NCBI GenBank assembly: GCA_964512145.1
Contig: CAZEIM010000025.1
Coordinates: 1 to 37,622 of the forward strand
DNA: 37,622 nt
DNA from: CAYOHR01 sp964512145
Lineage (GTDB): Bacteria; Bacteroidota; Bacteroidia; Flavobacteriales_G; JALEGO01
Direction: 5' to 3'
Below, piece by piece: positions 8,154 through 17,300 of this stretch (its first letter is position 1; each line of letters starts with the position of its first letter). Position numbers and translations under genes: made by a program. Below the pieces are notes generated by a model. That model was given only the letters and a program-made list of their open reading frames with translations, did not search any database and had not been told where the DNA came from.

Positions 8154-9200
8154 TTATGCCGTAACATTTCCACTACAACTTGAACCGGCTCCTGCGGTAC
8201 ACCCATAGCAGTGTTGATTTACCTCTATATTTCTGCGACTTAAATCTTGAAGATTAAAAGAAGATATATGTTGATACGGTGCATCAGTTTTTACTTTTAA
8301 ATTCAACATTTGATTAAAATCACAATCGTACATATACCCATCCCAGCTAACAGACAATGTGTTTCTGCACATAACATTTTCTGCCGCCTTTGGGTTAAAT
8401 GCACTTACCAATTTTTCCATGTAAGCATCAAAATTTTGAGTTTTAATTAGATAGTCAAGAAATCGGCTAATGGGCAAATTTGTAATAGCATATAAGCTGT
8501 TAAATTCAACCTGGTAATTCTTTTTTAATTTTAATTTAAACTCCCTTTCTAATGCACCTTGATCCCCCGGCAAAAACGCTCCGGAAGGATTGTATACTAA
8601 ATTGAGTTTTAGCGTGCTGTTTTCTTTACCATACCCTACATCGTTTAACATTTTTAACGCCTGTATAGATTTTTCAAAAACTCCCTCGCCCCTTTGGGCA
8701 TCGGTTTTAGAAGAAGAAAAATAAGGCAAAGAAGATACTACTTCAACCTGGTGCAACTTAAAAAAATCGTGTAAATCATTATATTTTTTATTGGCCAAAA
8801 TAATCGTAAGGTTGCATCGAACTATAATATGCTTATTAAGCTTATAGATTTCTTCAACAAACCACCTAAAGTTTGGGTGCATTTCAGGTGCTCCTCCGGT
8901 TAAGTCAACAGTATGTGCACCCGATTTTTTTATGGCATCAATACATAACAACATGGTATCTTTTGTCATAATTTCTTTTCTATCAGGACCGGCATCTACA
9001 TGGCAATGCCTGCAAACCTGATTGCACATTTTTCCAAGATTTATTTGAAAAATCTCCAAAGGTTTTACCGATAAAGGAAATAAGGCATACTGATTTAATT
9101 TTTCAGAAAACCGCTCAAAATGAGTGTTTTCTAAAAAACGTATCTGTTCCTCTGCTTTCGAAAGTATATGTTTTTGTTTTTGAAGAGACTGAATACTCAT
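8154..9200 (-). CDS. arsS: ArsS-type radical SAM protein (arsenosugar biosynthesis)
   Basis: 348 residues. The radical SAM cluster CX3CX2C is C59, C63, C66 (GKMCNQVCRHC), followed by VDLTGGAPEMHP (the GGE-like SAM-binding region) and a C-terminal DUF3641 domain ending with CYGCTAGAGSSCSG. The Cys-rich tail CxGCxAGxGSSC is characteristic of the ArsS family. Known ArsS enzymes add a 5'-deoxyadenosyl group to dimethylarsinous acid to give the first arsenosugar precursor. The start overlaps the upstream stop by one base (TAATG). The methyltransferase ArsM that supplies the substrate is not in this window, so an alternative substrate cannot be excluded. Assignment to the family is strong; the reaction in this organism is inferred. 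Confidence 0.85.
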   Translation of the reverse strand: MSIQSLQKQKHILSKAEEQIRFLENTHFERFSEKLNQYALFPLSVKPLEIFQINLGKMCNQVCRHCHVDAGPDRKEIMTKDTMLLCIDAIKKSGAHTVDLTGGAPEMHPNFRWFVEEIYKLNKHIIVRCNLTIILANKKYNDLHDFFKLHQVEVVSSLPYFSSSKTDAQRGEGVFEKSIQALKMLNDVGYGKENSTLKLNLVYNPSGAFLPGDQGALEREFKLKLKKNYQVEFNSLYAITNLPISRFLDYLIKTQNFDAYMEKLVSAFNPKAAENVMCRNTLSVSWDGYMYDCDFNQMLNLKVKTDAPYQHISSFNLQDLSRRNIEVNQHCYGCTAGAGSSCSGNVTA

Positions 9201-9532
9201 TACATAGATACTTCTTTGTATTTATTCATCATTTGTACTCCATGAACTAATGAAGCACCACCCCTTATAGCAGAAGCAACATGAACTGCCTCCATAAGTT
9301 GGGCTTCATCACAACCTTTTTCTATAGTATCGGTAGTATATGCATCAATGCAATAAGGACACTGTATAGCGTGTGCAACAGCTAATGCTATAAGCGATTT
9401 CTCTCTAGCTGTAAGAGCTCCTTCAGCAAATACCTCTTGGTAATATTCAAAAAATTTTTTGGCTAAATGAGGTTCAAAATCAGAAATGTTTCCAAATTTT
9501 TTTAAATCTTCCGGGTTATAATACGTTTTCAT
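9200..9532 (-). CDS. Carboxymuconolactone decarboxylase/AhpD-like protein of ArsS clusters
   Basis: 110 residues, an all-helical AhpD/CMD-fold protein. AVAHAIQCPYCIDAYT at 51-66 carries the CxxC pair C58/C61 followed by the conserved His/Asp-type relay region, and the tail ASAIRGGASLVHG matches the second conserved helix. Homologues are annotated as arsenosugar biosynthesis-associated peroxidase-like proteins because they precede ArsS. It is the first gene of the minus-strand block and overlaps arsS by one base. It likely works as a thiol oxidoreductase or peroxidase, or otherwise protects a reactive intermediate. The upstream region carries an 18-bp palindrome that may control the block. Confidence 0.82.
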   Translation of the reverse strand: MKTYYNPEDLKKFGNISDFEPHLAKKFFEYYQEVFAEGALTAREKSLIALAVAHAIQCPYCIDAYTTDTIEKGCDEAQLMEAVHVASAIRGGASLVHGVQMMNKYKEVSM

Positions 9533-9575
9533 AGATGTAATTTTTTATAAAAATACATTTTAATAAAAAATACGA

Positions 9576-9593
9576 ATGTCTTGATCAGGACAT
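9576..9593. promoter_or_regulatory. 18-bp near-perfect palindrome, candidate operator of the ArsS block
   Basis: The bases ATGTCTTGATCAGGACAT read the same on both strands except for one pair (T6/G13). It lies 44-61 bases upstream of the AhpD-like start and about 108-125 bases upstream of ileS, in the 168-base divergent region. Its position relative to the minus-strand start would place it near the -33 region of a promoter there. The size and symmetry suit a dimeric winged-helix or FNR/CRP-like regulator; the identity is unknown. Confidence 0.4.
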
Positions 9594-9674
9594 AAATAAA
9601 GTTTTAACGTAAAATTTTACATAGTATTTACTTACAAAATTCTTATTTATATTACGTATTAACATTATTCCTAT

Positions 9675-9682
9675 TAATTTTG
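9675..9682 (+). promoter_or_regulatory. Candidate ileS promoter -7 element (TAATTTTG)
   Basis: TAATTTTG matches the Bacteroidota TAnnTTTG -7 element, with its G 18 bases before the ATG at 9701. A transcript starting 5-7 bases later would have a leader of about 12 bases. Because this element overlaps an upstream in-frame TTG at 9680, it supports ATG 9701 as the real ileS start. No clear TTG -33 box was seen. Confidence 0.5.
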
Positions 9683-9700
9683 TACCCCTTAAGTATACCC

Positions 9701-12700
9701 ATGGAAAAAAAATATACCGAACACAAAGATTTTCAACTATCCGAAATGTATAAAGACATTTTAGAGTATTGGAAAAAAAATCAAATTTTTGAAAAAAGTA
9801 TTAGTTCCCGACCCGAAAATAATCCCTACATTTTTTACGAAGGGCCTCCGTCTGCCAATGGAATGCCCGGAATACACCACGTAATGGCCAGAACCATTAA
9901 AGATATTTTTTGTAGATATAAAACACAAAAAGGATTTCAGGTAAAACGAAAAGCCGGCTGGGATACCCATGGCCTTCCTATTGAGTTAAGTGTTGAAAAA
10001 GAATTAGGAATAACCAAAGAGGATATAGGTAAAAAAATTAGCATAGAAGAATACAATCAAAAGTGCCGTGAAGCGGTTATGAAATACACCGAACATTGGA
10101 ATAAACTTACCGAAATGGTTGGATATTGGGTAGATATGGAAAACCCTTATATTACGTATGAAAATAAATACATCGAAACAGTTTGGTGGCTTTTAAAAGA
10201 TTTGTACACTAAAAATTTGTTATATCAAGGATATACCATACAGCCTTATTCACCGGCAGCCGGAACAGGTTTAAGCTCCCATGAGCTAAATCAGCCCGGA
10301 TGTTACAAAAACATAAAAGACACTTCGGTGGTAGCCCAATTTTTATTGCATGAAACCGAACAAAAAGTCGGCTTGTTAGGGAATGAAAAAACCTATATTT
10401 TAGCATGGACAACCACCCCTTGGACCTTGCCCTCCAACACAGCCCTTACGGTGGGTGAAAAAATCGAGTATGTATTAGTTGAAACATATAATCCTTATAC
10501 ATTTAACCCTATACAGGTGATTTTAGCAAAAGATTTGTTATCAAAATATTTTGCTGCAGATCAATTGTCCGATGATATTTCTTCCTATAAGTCTGGGGAT
10601 AAAAAAATTCCTTATAAAATACGCAGCACATTTAAGGGTAAAGATATGCTTGGCTTAACGTACCATCCATTACTGCCATATTGTAAGCCGGCAGAAAATC
10701 CGGAAATGGCTTTTAGGGTTATTGCAGGAGATTTTGTTACTACCGAAGACGGAACAGGCATTGTACATACCGCCCCAACTTTTGGAGCGGATGATGCTCG
10801 TGTTGCAAAACAAGCCGGAGTCCCAGCCATGTTGGTAAAAGATTCGGAGGGAAATTTAGTGCCTTTAGTAAATGCACAAGGAAAGTTTATTGATCAAATG
10901 GGTGATTTAGCCGGAAAATATGTAAAAATTGAATACTATGAAAAAGGAAGTGAGCCCGAAAAATCGGTAGATGTAGAAATTGCCATTAAGCTAAAAGAAA
11001 TGGGCTTGGCTTTTAAAGTTGAAAAATACGAGCACAATTATCCGCATTGTTGGAGAACAGATAAACCGGTATTGTATTATCCATTAAACTCTTGGTTTAT
11101 TAAAACAACATCTGTTAAAGAACGATTAATAGAGCTAAACAAAACTATAGGTTGGAAACCTGAATCTACCGGAACCGGAAGATTTGGCAATTGGCTCGAA
11201 AACCTTCAAGATTGGAACTTAAGCCGTTCCAGATATTGGGGAATTCCAATTCCTATATGGACTAGCGAAGATAAAACAGAACAAATATGCATAGGCTCAA
11301 TACAAGAGCTAAAAGAAGCTTGTGAAAAATCCGTTCAAGCTGGAGTAATGAAGCAAAACCCTTTAGAGCAGTTTGAACCGAATCTCTTTTCTGAAGAAAA
11401 TTATCAAGTTTTTGATCTTCACAGACCTTATGTAGATGATATAATTTTAGTTTCTGATAGTGGCAAAAAACTATATAGAGAATCGGATTTAATTGATGTT
11501 TGGTTTGATTCGGGTGCAATGCCTTATGCACAAATTCATTATCCATTCGAAAATAAAGACTTAATAGATCAAAATAAATATTTCCCGGCCGATTTTATTG
11601 CCGAAGGGGTTGATCAAACTCGTGGTTGGTTTTTTACCCTACACGCTATTTCCTGTATGTGTTTTAACTCCGTTGCATATAAAAATGTGGTATCCAATGG
11701 TTTGGTGTTAGATAAAAACGGACAAAAAATGAGTAAACGACTCGGTAATGCTATAGATCCTTTTGAAACAATCACAAAATATGGACCTGATGCTACTCGT
11801 TTTTATATGATAACCAATGCCCAGCCTTGGGATAACCTTAAGTTTGATGTTGAAGGTATTTCAGAAGTTCAACGTAAGTTTTTTAGAGCACTGCACAACA
11901 CCTATTCATTTTTTGCATTATATGCCAATGTAGATGGATTTTATAATCAAGAAACATTAATTCCAATTCAAGAACGACCCGAAATAGATCGCTGGATAAT
12001 CTCAAGATTACACTCTTTAATACAATTGGTTGACGAAAGTTATGCTCAATATGAGCCTACTAAAGCCGGCCGAGCCATTCAAGATTTTGTCGTAGATGAA
12101 CTCAGTAATTGGTATGTTCGGCAATCTCGAAAACGTTTTTGGAGAGGAGAATATTCACAAGATAAAATATCGGCTTATCAAACCTTGTTTGAATGTTTAG
12201 ATTCGATTTCAAAATTAGTAGCACCCATTGCCCCATTTTATGCAGAACAATTGTATTTAAATATATACGCCAACAGCCCTCAAAAAAAGACAGAATCGGT
12301 GCATTTAGATTATTTTCCTGAGGCTAATAAAAATAATATAGATGAAGATTTGGAGCAACGAATGCTACTCGCTCAAAAAGTTTCTTCCATGATTTTAGCG
12401 ATTCGCAAGAAAGAAAAAATTAAAGTACGTCAACCACTGCAAAAAATAATTATTCCATCGTTAAATCTTGTATTTAAAAAACGCTTGTTGCATGTTCAAG
12501 ATATCATTTTAGCAGAGGTGAATGTAAAAGAACTACAAATATTAGACGATCAAAATCAGGAGATGTTTGTGAAAAAAGCCAAAGCCGATTTTAAAAAATT
12601 AGGACCAAAATACGGGAAACTAATGAAGGAAATAGCCATAAAAGTTAGTGAGCTAAACCAATCAGAAATACAACAATTAGAAAGTGTAGGTCAAATATCT

Positions 12701-13099
12701 ATAGTATTAAACGGTGAAAACATATTGCTGTATAAAGAAGATATAGAAATTCTTACACAAGATATTCCCGGGTGGCAGGTTGCTTCTGAAGACGGAATAA
12801 CCGTTGCATTAGATATTAGTGTTAACGAAACGCTTTTACACGAAGGGTTAGCACGAGAGTTAATAAATAGAATTCAAAACTTTAGAAAAGAAATTGGCTT
12901 AGAGGTTACCGATAAAATTCATATTAAATTACAAAGTATGGATATGCTAAATAATGCAATTAAAAATAATTTAGATTATATTTGCTCCGAAACATTAACG
13001 TCAACCCTTGAAATTGTTGAAAATATTGACTCAAACAATGTTATGGAAGTTGAAATTGATGATGAGGTAAAAACAAAAATTGCCATTACTAAAAATTAA
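9701..13099 (+). CDS. ileS: Isoleucyl-tRNA synthetase (long, eukaryote-like type)
   Basis: 1132 residues from ATG 9701 (MEKKYTEHKDF). It charges tRNA-Ile with isoleucine in the cytoplasm. Class I signatures are PSANGMPGIHHV near the N-terminus (GIHH at 57-60, the variant HIGH motif) and KMSKR at 676-680. The WTTTPWTLPSN motif and the inserted CP1 editing domain with GTGIVHTAPTFGADD are clear. WYVRQSRKRFWRG marks the anticodon-binding domain. The length and the C-terminal extension match the long IleRS of Bacteroidota, which is the type commonly resistant to mupirocin; resistance is not shown here. It is followed after 4 bases by the DksA-like gene and then lspA, the order usual in this phylum. 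Confidence 0.97.
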   Translation: MEKKYTEHKDFQLSEMYKDILEYWKKNQIFEKSISSRPENNPYIFYEGPPSANGMPGIHHVMARTIKDIFCRYKTQKGFQVKRKAGWDTHGLPIELSVEKELGITKEDIGKKISIEEYNQKCREAVMKYTEHWNKLTEMVGYWVDMENPYITYENKYIETVWWLLKDLYTKNLLYQGYTIQPYSPAAGTGLSSHELNQPGCYKNIKDTSVVAQFLLHETEQKVGLLGNEKTYILAWTTTPWTLPSNTALTVGEKIEYVLVETYNPYTFNPIQVILAKDLLSKYFAADQLSDDISSYKSGDKKIPYKIRSTFKGKDMLGLTYHPLLPYCKPAENPEMAFRVIAGDFVTTEDGTGIVHTAPTFGADDARVAKQAGVPAMLVKDSEGNLVPLVNAQGKFIDQMGDLAGKYVKIEYYEKGSEPEKSVDVEIAIKLKEMGLAFKVEKYEHNYPHCWRTDKPVLYYPLNSWFIKTTSVKERLIELNKTIGWKPESTGTGRFGNWLENLQDWNLSRSRYWGIPIPIWTSEDKTEQICIGSIQELKEACEKSVQAGVMKQNPLEQFEPNLFSEENYQVFDLHRPYVDDIILVSDSGKKLYRESDLIDVWFDSGAMPYAQIHYPFENKDLIDQNKYFPADFIAEGVDQTRGWFFTLHAISCMCFNSVAYKNVVSNGLVLDKNGQKMSKRLGNAIDPFETITKYGPDATRFYMITNAQPWDNLKFDVEGISEVQRKFFRALHNTYSFFALYANVDGFYNQETLIPIQERPEIDRWIISRLHSLIQLVDESYAQYEPTKAGRAIQDFVVDELSNWYVRQSRKRFWRGEYSQDKISAYQTLFECLDSISKLVAPIAPFYAEQLYLNIYANSPQKKTESVHLDYFPEANKNNIDEDLEQRMLLAQKVSSMILAIRKKEKIKVRQPLQKIIIPSLNLVFKKRLLHVQDIILAEVNVKELQILDDQNQEMFVKKAKADFKKLGPKYGKLMKEIAIKVSELNQSEIQQLESVGQISIVLNGENILLYKEDIEILTQDIPGWQVASEDGITVALDISVNETLLHEGLARELINRIQNFRKEIGLEVTDKIHIKLQSMDMLNNAIKNNLDYICSETLTSTLEIVENIDSNNVMEVEIDDEVKTKIAITKN

Positions 13100-13103
13100 T
13101 GTT

Positions 13104-13484
13104 ATGTCCGAAAAAGAAAAAACCAGATATTCAGACGAAGAATTACAAGAGTTTAAGGATATTATTATAGCCAAATTAGAGGAGGCTAAAAAAGACTTTG
13201 AATTGCTAAAAGCAGCCATTTCTCATAGCGATGATCACGGCACCGATGATACTTCTCCTACCTTTAAGCTATTAGAAGACGGTTCAGATGTATTAAGCAG
13301 AGAAGAAACAGCTCAATTAGCTACTCGTCAGCAAAAATTCATTAAACATTTAGAAGATGCTTTAATTCGAATTGAAAATAAAACGTATGGTATTTGCAGG
13401 GTTACCGGAAAATTAATTTCTAAAGAAAGATTAAAAGTAGTTCCTCATGCTACTTTAAGTATTGAAGCAAAAAATCAACAGTAA
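13104..13484 (+). CDS. TraR/DksA family protein with degenerate zinc finger
   Basis: 126 residues from ATG 13104 (MSEKEKTRYS); longer frames run into the ileS end and lack an ATG. A long N-terminal helical hairpin (about 10-90) with an acidic tip (SDDHGTDDTSP at 42-52) is followed by the TraR/DksA C-terminal motif YGICRVTGKLISKERL and PHATLSIEAK. Only Cys98 remains of the four zinc ligands, the others being replaced by Thr, Leu/Ser and Ala; this is usual for the Bacteroidota subgroup. It probably binds RNA polymerase through the secondary channel, but a DksA-like (p)ppGpp role is inferred. It is 4 bases after ileS and 4 bases before lspA. Confidence 0.9.
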   Translation: MSEKEKTRYSDEELQEFKDIIIAKLEEAKKDFELLKAAISHSDDHGTDDTSPTFKLLEDGSDVLSREETAQLATRQQKFIKHLEDALIRIENKTYGICRVTGKLISKERLKVVPHATLSIEAKNQQ

Positions 13485-13488
13485 ATTT

Positions 13489-14085
13489 ATGCGCTTAACG
13501 GCCATTATTATTTTTATTGTTTTACTGTTAGATCAGATTTTAAAAATTTACATTAAAACACATTTTTTTTTAGGCGAAGAATACAAAATTTTCGACTGGT
13601 TTTTGATTCATTTTACCGAAAATCCGGGCATGGCCTTTGGGTTTGAATTAGGAGGTGTTTCCGGTAAAATATTTCTTACTCTTTTTCGCATTATTTTTTC
13701 GGTGGCAGGTATTATATATCTATATCAATACAGCAAAAAAAATACGGTGCATACCGGTTTTTTTATTTGTGCAGGCTTAGTATTAGGAGGTGCTATTGGA
13801 AACGTATTGGATAGTATTTTTTATGGAATGGTTTTTTCCGACAGTACGTTTCAAGTGGCAACTTGGGTTCCTTGGGGAACCGGGTATGCTCAGTTTTTGC
13901 AAGGGCATGTGGTAGATATGTTTTACTTTCCGTTAATTGAGGGTCATTTTCCAGCATGGGTGCCTTTTTGGGGAGGAGAACATTTTATATTTTTTAGGCC
14001 TGTTTTTAATATTGCAGACTCATCTATTTCAGTGGGTATTGTATTGTTTCTGTTATTTCAGAAACGTTGGTTTGGAAATTCTTAA
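13489..14085 (+). CDS. lspA: Lipoprotein signal peptidase (signal peptidase II)
   Basis: 198 residues from ATG 13489; an upstream in-frame TTG lies inside the DksA-like gene and is less likely. It cleaves prolipoprotein signal peptides before the lipidated Cys at the inner membrane. Four hydrophobic segments are visible. The conserved blocks FTENPGMAFG at 42-51, GGAIGNVLDSIFYG with Asp108, and FNIADSSISVG with Asp177 contain the aspartate dyad. The loop between the two aspartates (about 112-170) is longer than in E. coli, as in other Bacteroidota. It is probably co-transcribed with ileS and the DksA-like gene. Confidence 0.95.
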   Translation: MRLTAIIIFIVLLLDQILKIYIKTHFFLGEEYKIFDWFLIHFTENPGMAFGFELGGVSGKIFLTLFRIIFSVAGIIYLYQYSKKNTVHTGFFICAGLVLGGAIGNVLDSIFYGMVFSDSTFQVATWVPWGTGYAQFLQGHVVDMFYFPLIEGHFPAWVPFWGGEHFIFFRPVFNIADSSISVGIVLFLLFQKRWFGNS

Positions 14086-14097
14086 AAAGTTTTTTCG

Positions 14098-14158
14098 TAA
14101 ATTCTCAAATTTACACGCATAACAAGTACTATTAACGAATAACAATTTGTAAGCATTA
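14098..14158 (+). repeat. 61-bp direct repeat, copy A (upstream of the beta-helix gene)
   Basis: Bases 14098-14158 match 19343-19403 at 49 of 61 positions with no gaps. The two copies share TAAATTCTCAAATT, AAGTACTA, TAACG and GTAAG blocks. This copy begins 12 bases after the lspA stop. Reading either strand as protein gives mostly non-synonymous differences, so it behaves as a noncoding repeat. Confidence 0.75.
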
Positions 14159-14312
14159 CAGCAAAGCTAACACAATAGCATAAATTCTTCGGAAGGTATT
14201 TTCTTTATTTAGAATAGATAAGCAATTTTTGCTATACAACACGTTTTAATAAATTCTGATGTAACTTCTTAACAAAATTAACGTATGTTGTTAAAATTAA
14301 CATTTTTAAGTC

Positions 14313-14320
14313 TATTTTAG
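14313..14320 (+). promoter_or_regulatory. Weak candidate promoter of the beta-helix gene
   Basis: TATTTTAG deviates from TAnnTTTG at one base; a TTG at 14288-14290 lies 22 bases upstream as a possible -33 element. The ATG is 28 bases further on. The inverted repeat GTTAAAATTAAC at 14290-14301 falls inside the spacer. This is the best promoter-like site in the 262-base gap but is only tentative. Confidence 0.3.
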
Positions 14321-14347
14321 TGTTTGATTCAAAAAACCATATAAAAA

Positions 14348-17300
14348 ATGAAAAGAATCTTTTCTCTTTTTTTCTCTTCTCTTCTCTTCTCTTCTCTGTA
14401 TGCGGCTACGTATACAGTAACTGTATTAACGGATAACGGAGGGGTAAACCCTTTACCGGGGGCAGGGACAGGAACTTTACGGCAGGCTATTGTAGATGCT
14501 AATGCAAACGTTGGAGCAGATATTATCGATTTTAATGTAGGAGGGGTAGGCGGTCCTTTTACCATAGCCCTTCAAGCAGCTTTACCAGACTTAACAGATA
14601 ATAGTGGTGTAACCATTGATGGCTGGACAAATGCTGGTAATAATGGAACACCTAATACAGTTCCTGTATTTAGCACTACTGCAGCTAATCCTATGGTGGG
14701 GGGAACTGGAGGTGCAGTATATAAAATAATCTTAAGCAACTCTACCGGTGTAATACCTACCGGTTTAAGATTAACAAGTAATAATAACATAATACAAGGA
14801 TTAGTATTACAAGATTTTGGGGATGGCACAGTAAGCGCCAACGATATTGCCATTACTATTACGGGTAATAGCAACCAAATATTGGGTTGTATCATAGGTT
14901 TAGATTATACTGGTACAACTCGGGGTACAAGAACGAATATTGGCATTTCAATTAGTGGTAATACAAACATCATAGGCAATGGGACCGCTGCTGGCGCGAA
15001 TTTAATTTCTGGAATGAACACAAATGGAACTGGCGTTTACTTACGCTCAACTAGTTCTACAAATTCCATAAAAGGTAATATGATAGGCTTACAAGCAGAT
15101 GGGGCTACAAATGTAGTTTCAGATGATCAAGATAATGGTATTTATATTATTAATACATCTACCAATAATACGATTGGAGGAACAGCTTCGGGTGATGGGA
15201 ATGTCATATCTAGCAACACTAGTAGAGGAATTTATATAACTAGCAGCGCAGTTGTTGGCTCAACTATTATAGGTAATATTATTGGCCCACAAGCCACTGG
15301 AGCAAACGTGGTTACGTCAAATAATCAGGCTTTGGGTATACGTTTAGAAGGGACACAAAATAACATAATTGGAGGTAATACTGCTGGGGCAAGAAACATT
15401 ATTTCAGCTAACGGTGAAGGCATAGGAGTAACTGGTGTTAGTTCTGGAAATATAATAAAAGGTAATTATATTGGTTTAGATATTACAGGTACTACTTTTA
15501 TATCGGGCAGTTCTCAAACAACAGGCATTTTTAATTTTGGATCTGGGGCTATTACGATTGGTGGTACAGGTGCAAATGAAGGAAATGTTATTTCAGGAAA
15601 CACAGGAAATGGGATATATATTTCTTCAGGAACATCTTCTATTGTGGGGAACATTATTGGATTACAAGCGAATGGGTTAAGCAATGTAGCATCTAATGCT
15701 CAAACAAATGGCATATATTTTTATGAATCTGGAAACGCCACAATTGGGGGTAATACTGTTGCTGCACGTAACATAATATCAGGAAATTTATCTGCAGGTA
15801 TTTATCTTTTTGGAGCAGGGACAAATACTATTAAGGGAAATTATATAGGCTTAGGTTCTGATGGCAGTTCTTTTGTTGTTGGTAGTTCTCAAGATTATGG
15901 TATATTTTTTACTAATTCTCCGGGTTCTTGTATTAATAATACTATTGGAGGCACATCATCCGGGGAAGGAAATGTTATTTCAGGAAATACGGTCAGTGGA
16001 ATTCACTTTAATTCATCAGACGTAGCAACCATAATAGGAAATATAATAGGGCTTCAGGCAAATGGAACCGGCTTTGTAAGCTCTAATCAACAACAATATG
16101 GCATATATATGCTCGGATCACCTGGTTTTCCTTTTGGGAACCCCTGTTCAAATATTACAATAGGAGGAAGTACTGCTGCTTCCAGAAATATTATTTCAGG
16201 CAATCAGTCGTATGGCATTACACTTGGAGGCGCATTATCGACAGGTATTGTTATAAAGGGAAATTACATAGGTTTAGATAGTACTGGAACCACATTTGTT
16301 ACAGGGAGTTCTCAGGATTATGGAATAGATATAGGCGGAGCTACTGTTATTATTGGTGGAACAATTTCTGGAGAAGGAAATGTGATTTCAGGAAATATTG
16401 AAACAGGCATTGTTAGTTCTAGTACCTCTGCAAATAGTATATTAGGAAATATCATTGGCCCACAAAAAGACGGGGCTACCTATGTCGCAGGAGCAGGTTA
16501 TACAGGGGCAAACACGCAAAATTACGGCATACGGCTGATTGGGTCTAGAAATAATACCATTGGAGGTAATACACCGGGTGCACGAAATATTATTTCCGCC
16601 AATGAAGATTATGGTATTCATTTGTCAGGTGCTGCTTGCTCCACCAATGTGGTAAAAGGCAATTACATAGGTTTGGATATAAATGGAACAACGTTTATTG
16701 CTTCCAGCTCTCAAGATTATGGAGTATATATTACTTCATCGGCATCAAGTAATGTCATTGGAGGCACAGCAGCGGGTGAGGGGAATGTTATTTCAGGGAA
16801 TGTTAATGGTGCAACTCTAATTAGTGCCGGTATTTATATCAATAGCACAGCTGCAGCCGGTAATACTGTTATTGGTAACATCATTGGTCCCCAGGCTGAT
16901 GGCGCTACATTATTAGCAGGCGCAGGGTATACAGGAAATAGTACGCAAGATATTGGAGTTAGAATTAATAGTTCTCCTAATAATACTATAGGAGGGAATA
17001 CTTCTGCTCATAGAAATATTATTTCGGCAAATAATACATATGGGGTTTACATAACTGGTGCAAGTTCAACAGGAAATAGCATTAAAGGCAATTACATAGG
17101 TTTGGATATTACGGGAACCAGTTTTATTGTTGGTAGCTCCCAGGATTATGGAGTGTACATTATTTCATCAGCAACAAGTAATACCATTGGGGGCACCGCT
17201 GCCGGAGAGGGGAATGTTATTTCGGGCAATTCAAATACTGGTGTTTATTTCTGGGCTCCTGGAAATTCTGTTTTTGGAAATATCATTGGACTTCAGGCAA

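Noticed and set aside
14106..14149. Stem CAAATT/AATTTG within repeat copy A
   Set aside because: Only 6 bp with a 32-base loop, and copy B does not preserve the pairing, so no conserved RNA structure is supported.
14329..14565. 78-codon minus-strand frame over the signal-peptide region
   Set aside because: Its Arg/Glu/Lys run (EEKRREEKKRE) is the reverse of the CTCTT tract; artefact of the repeat.
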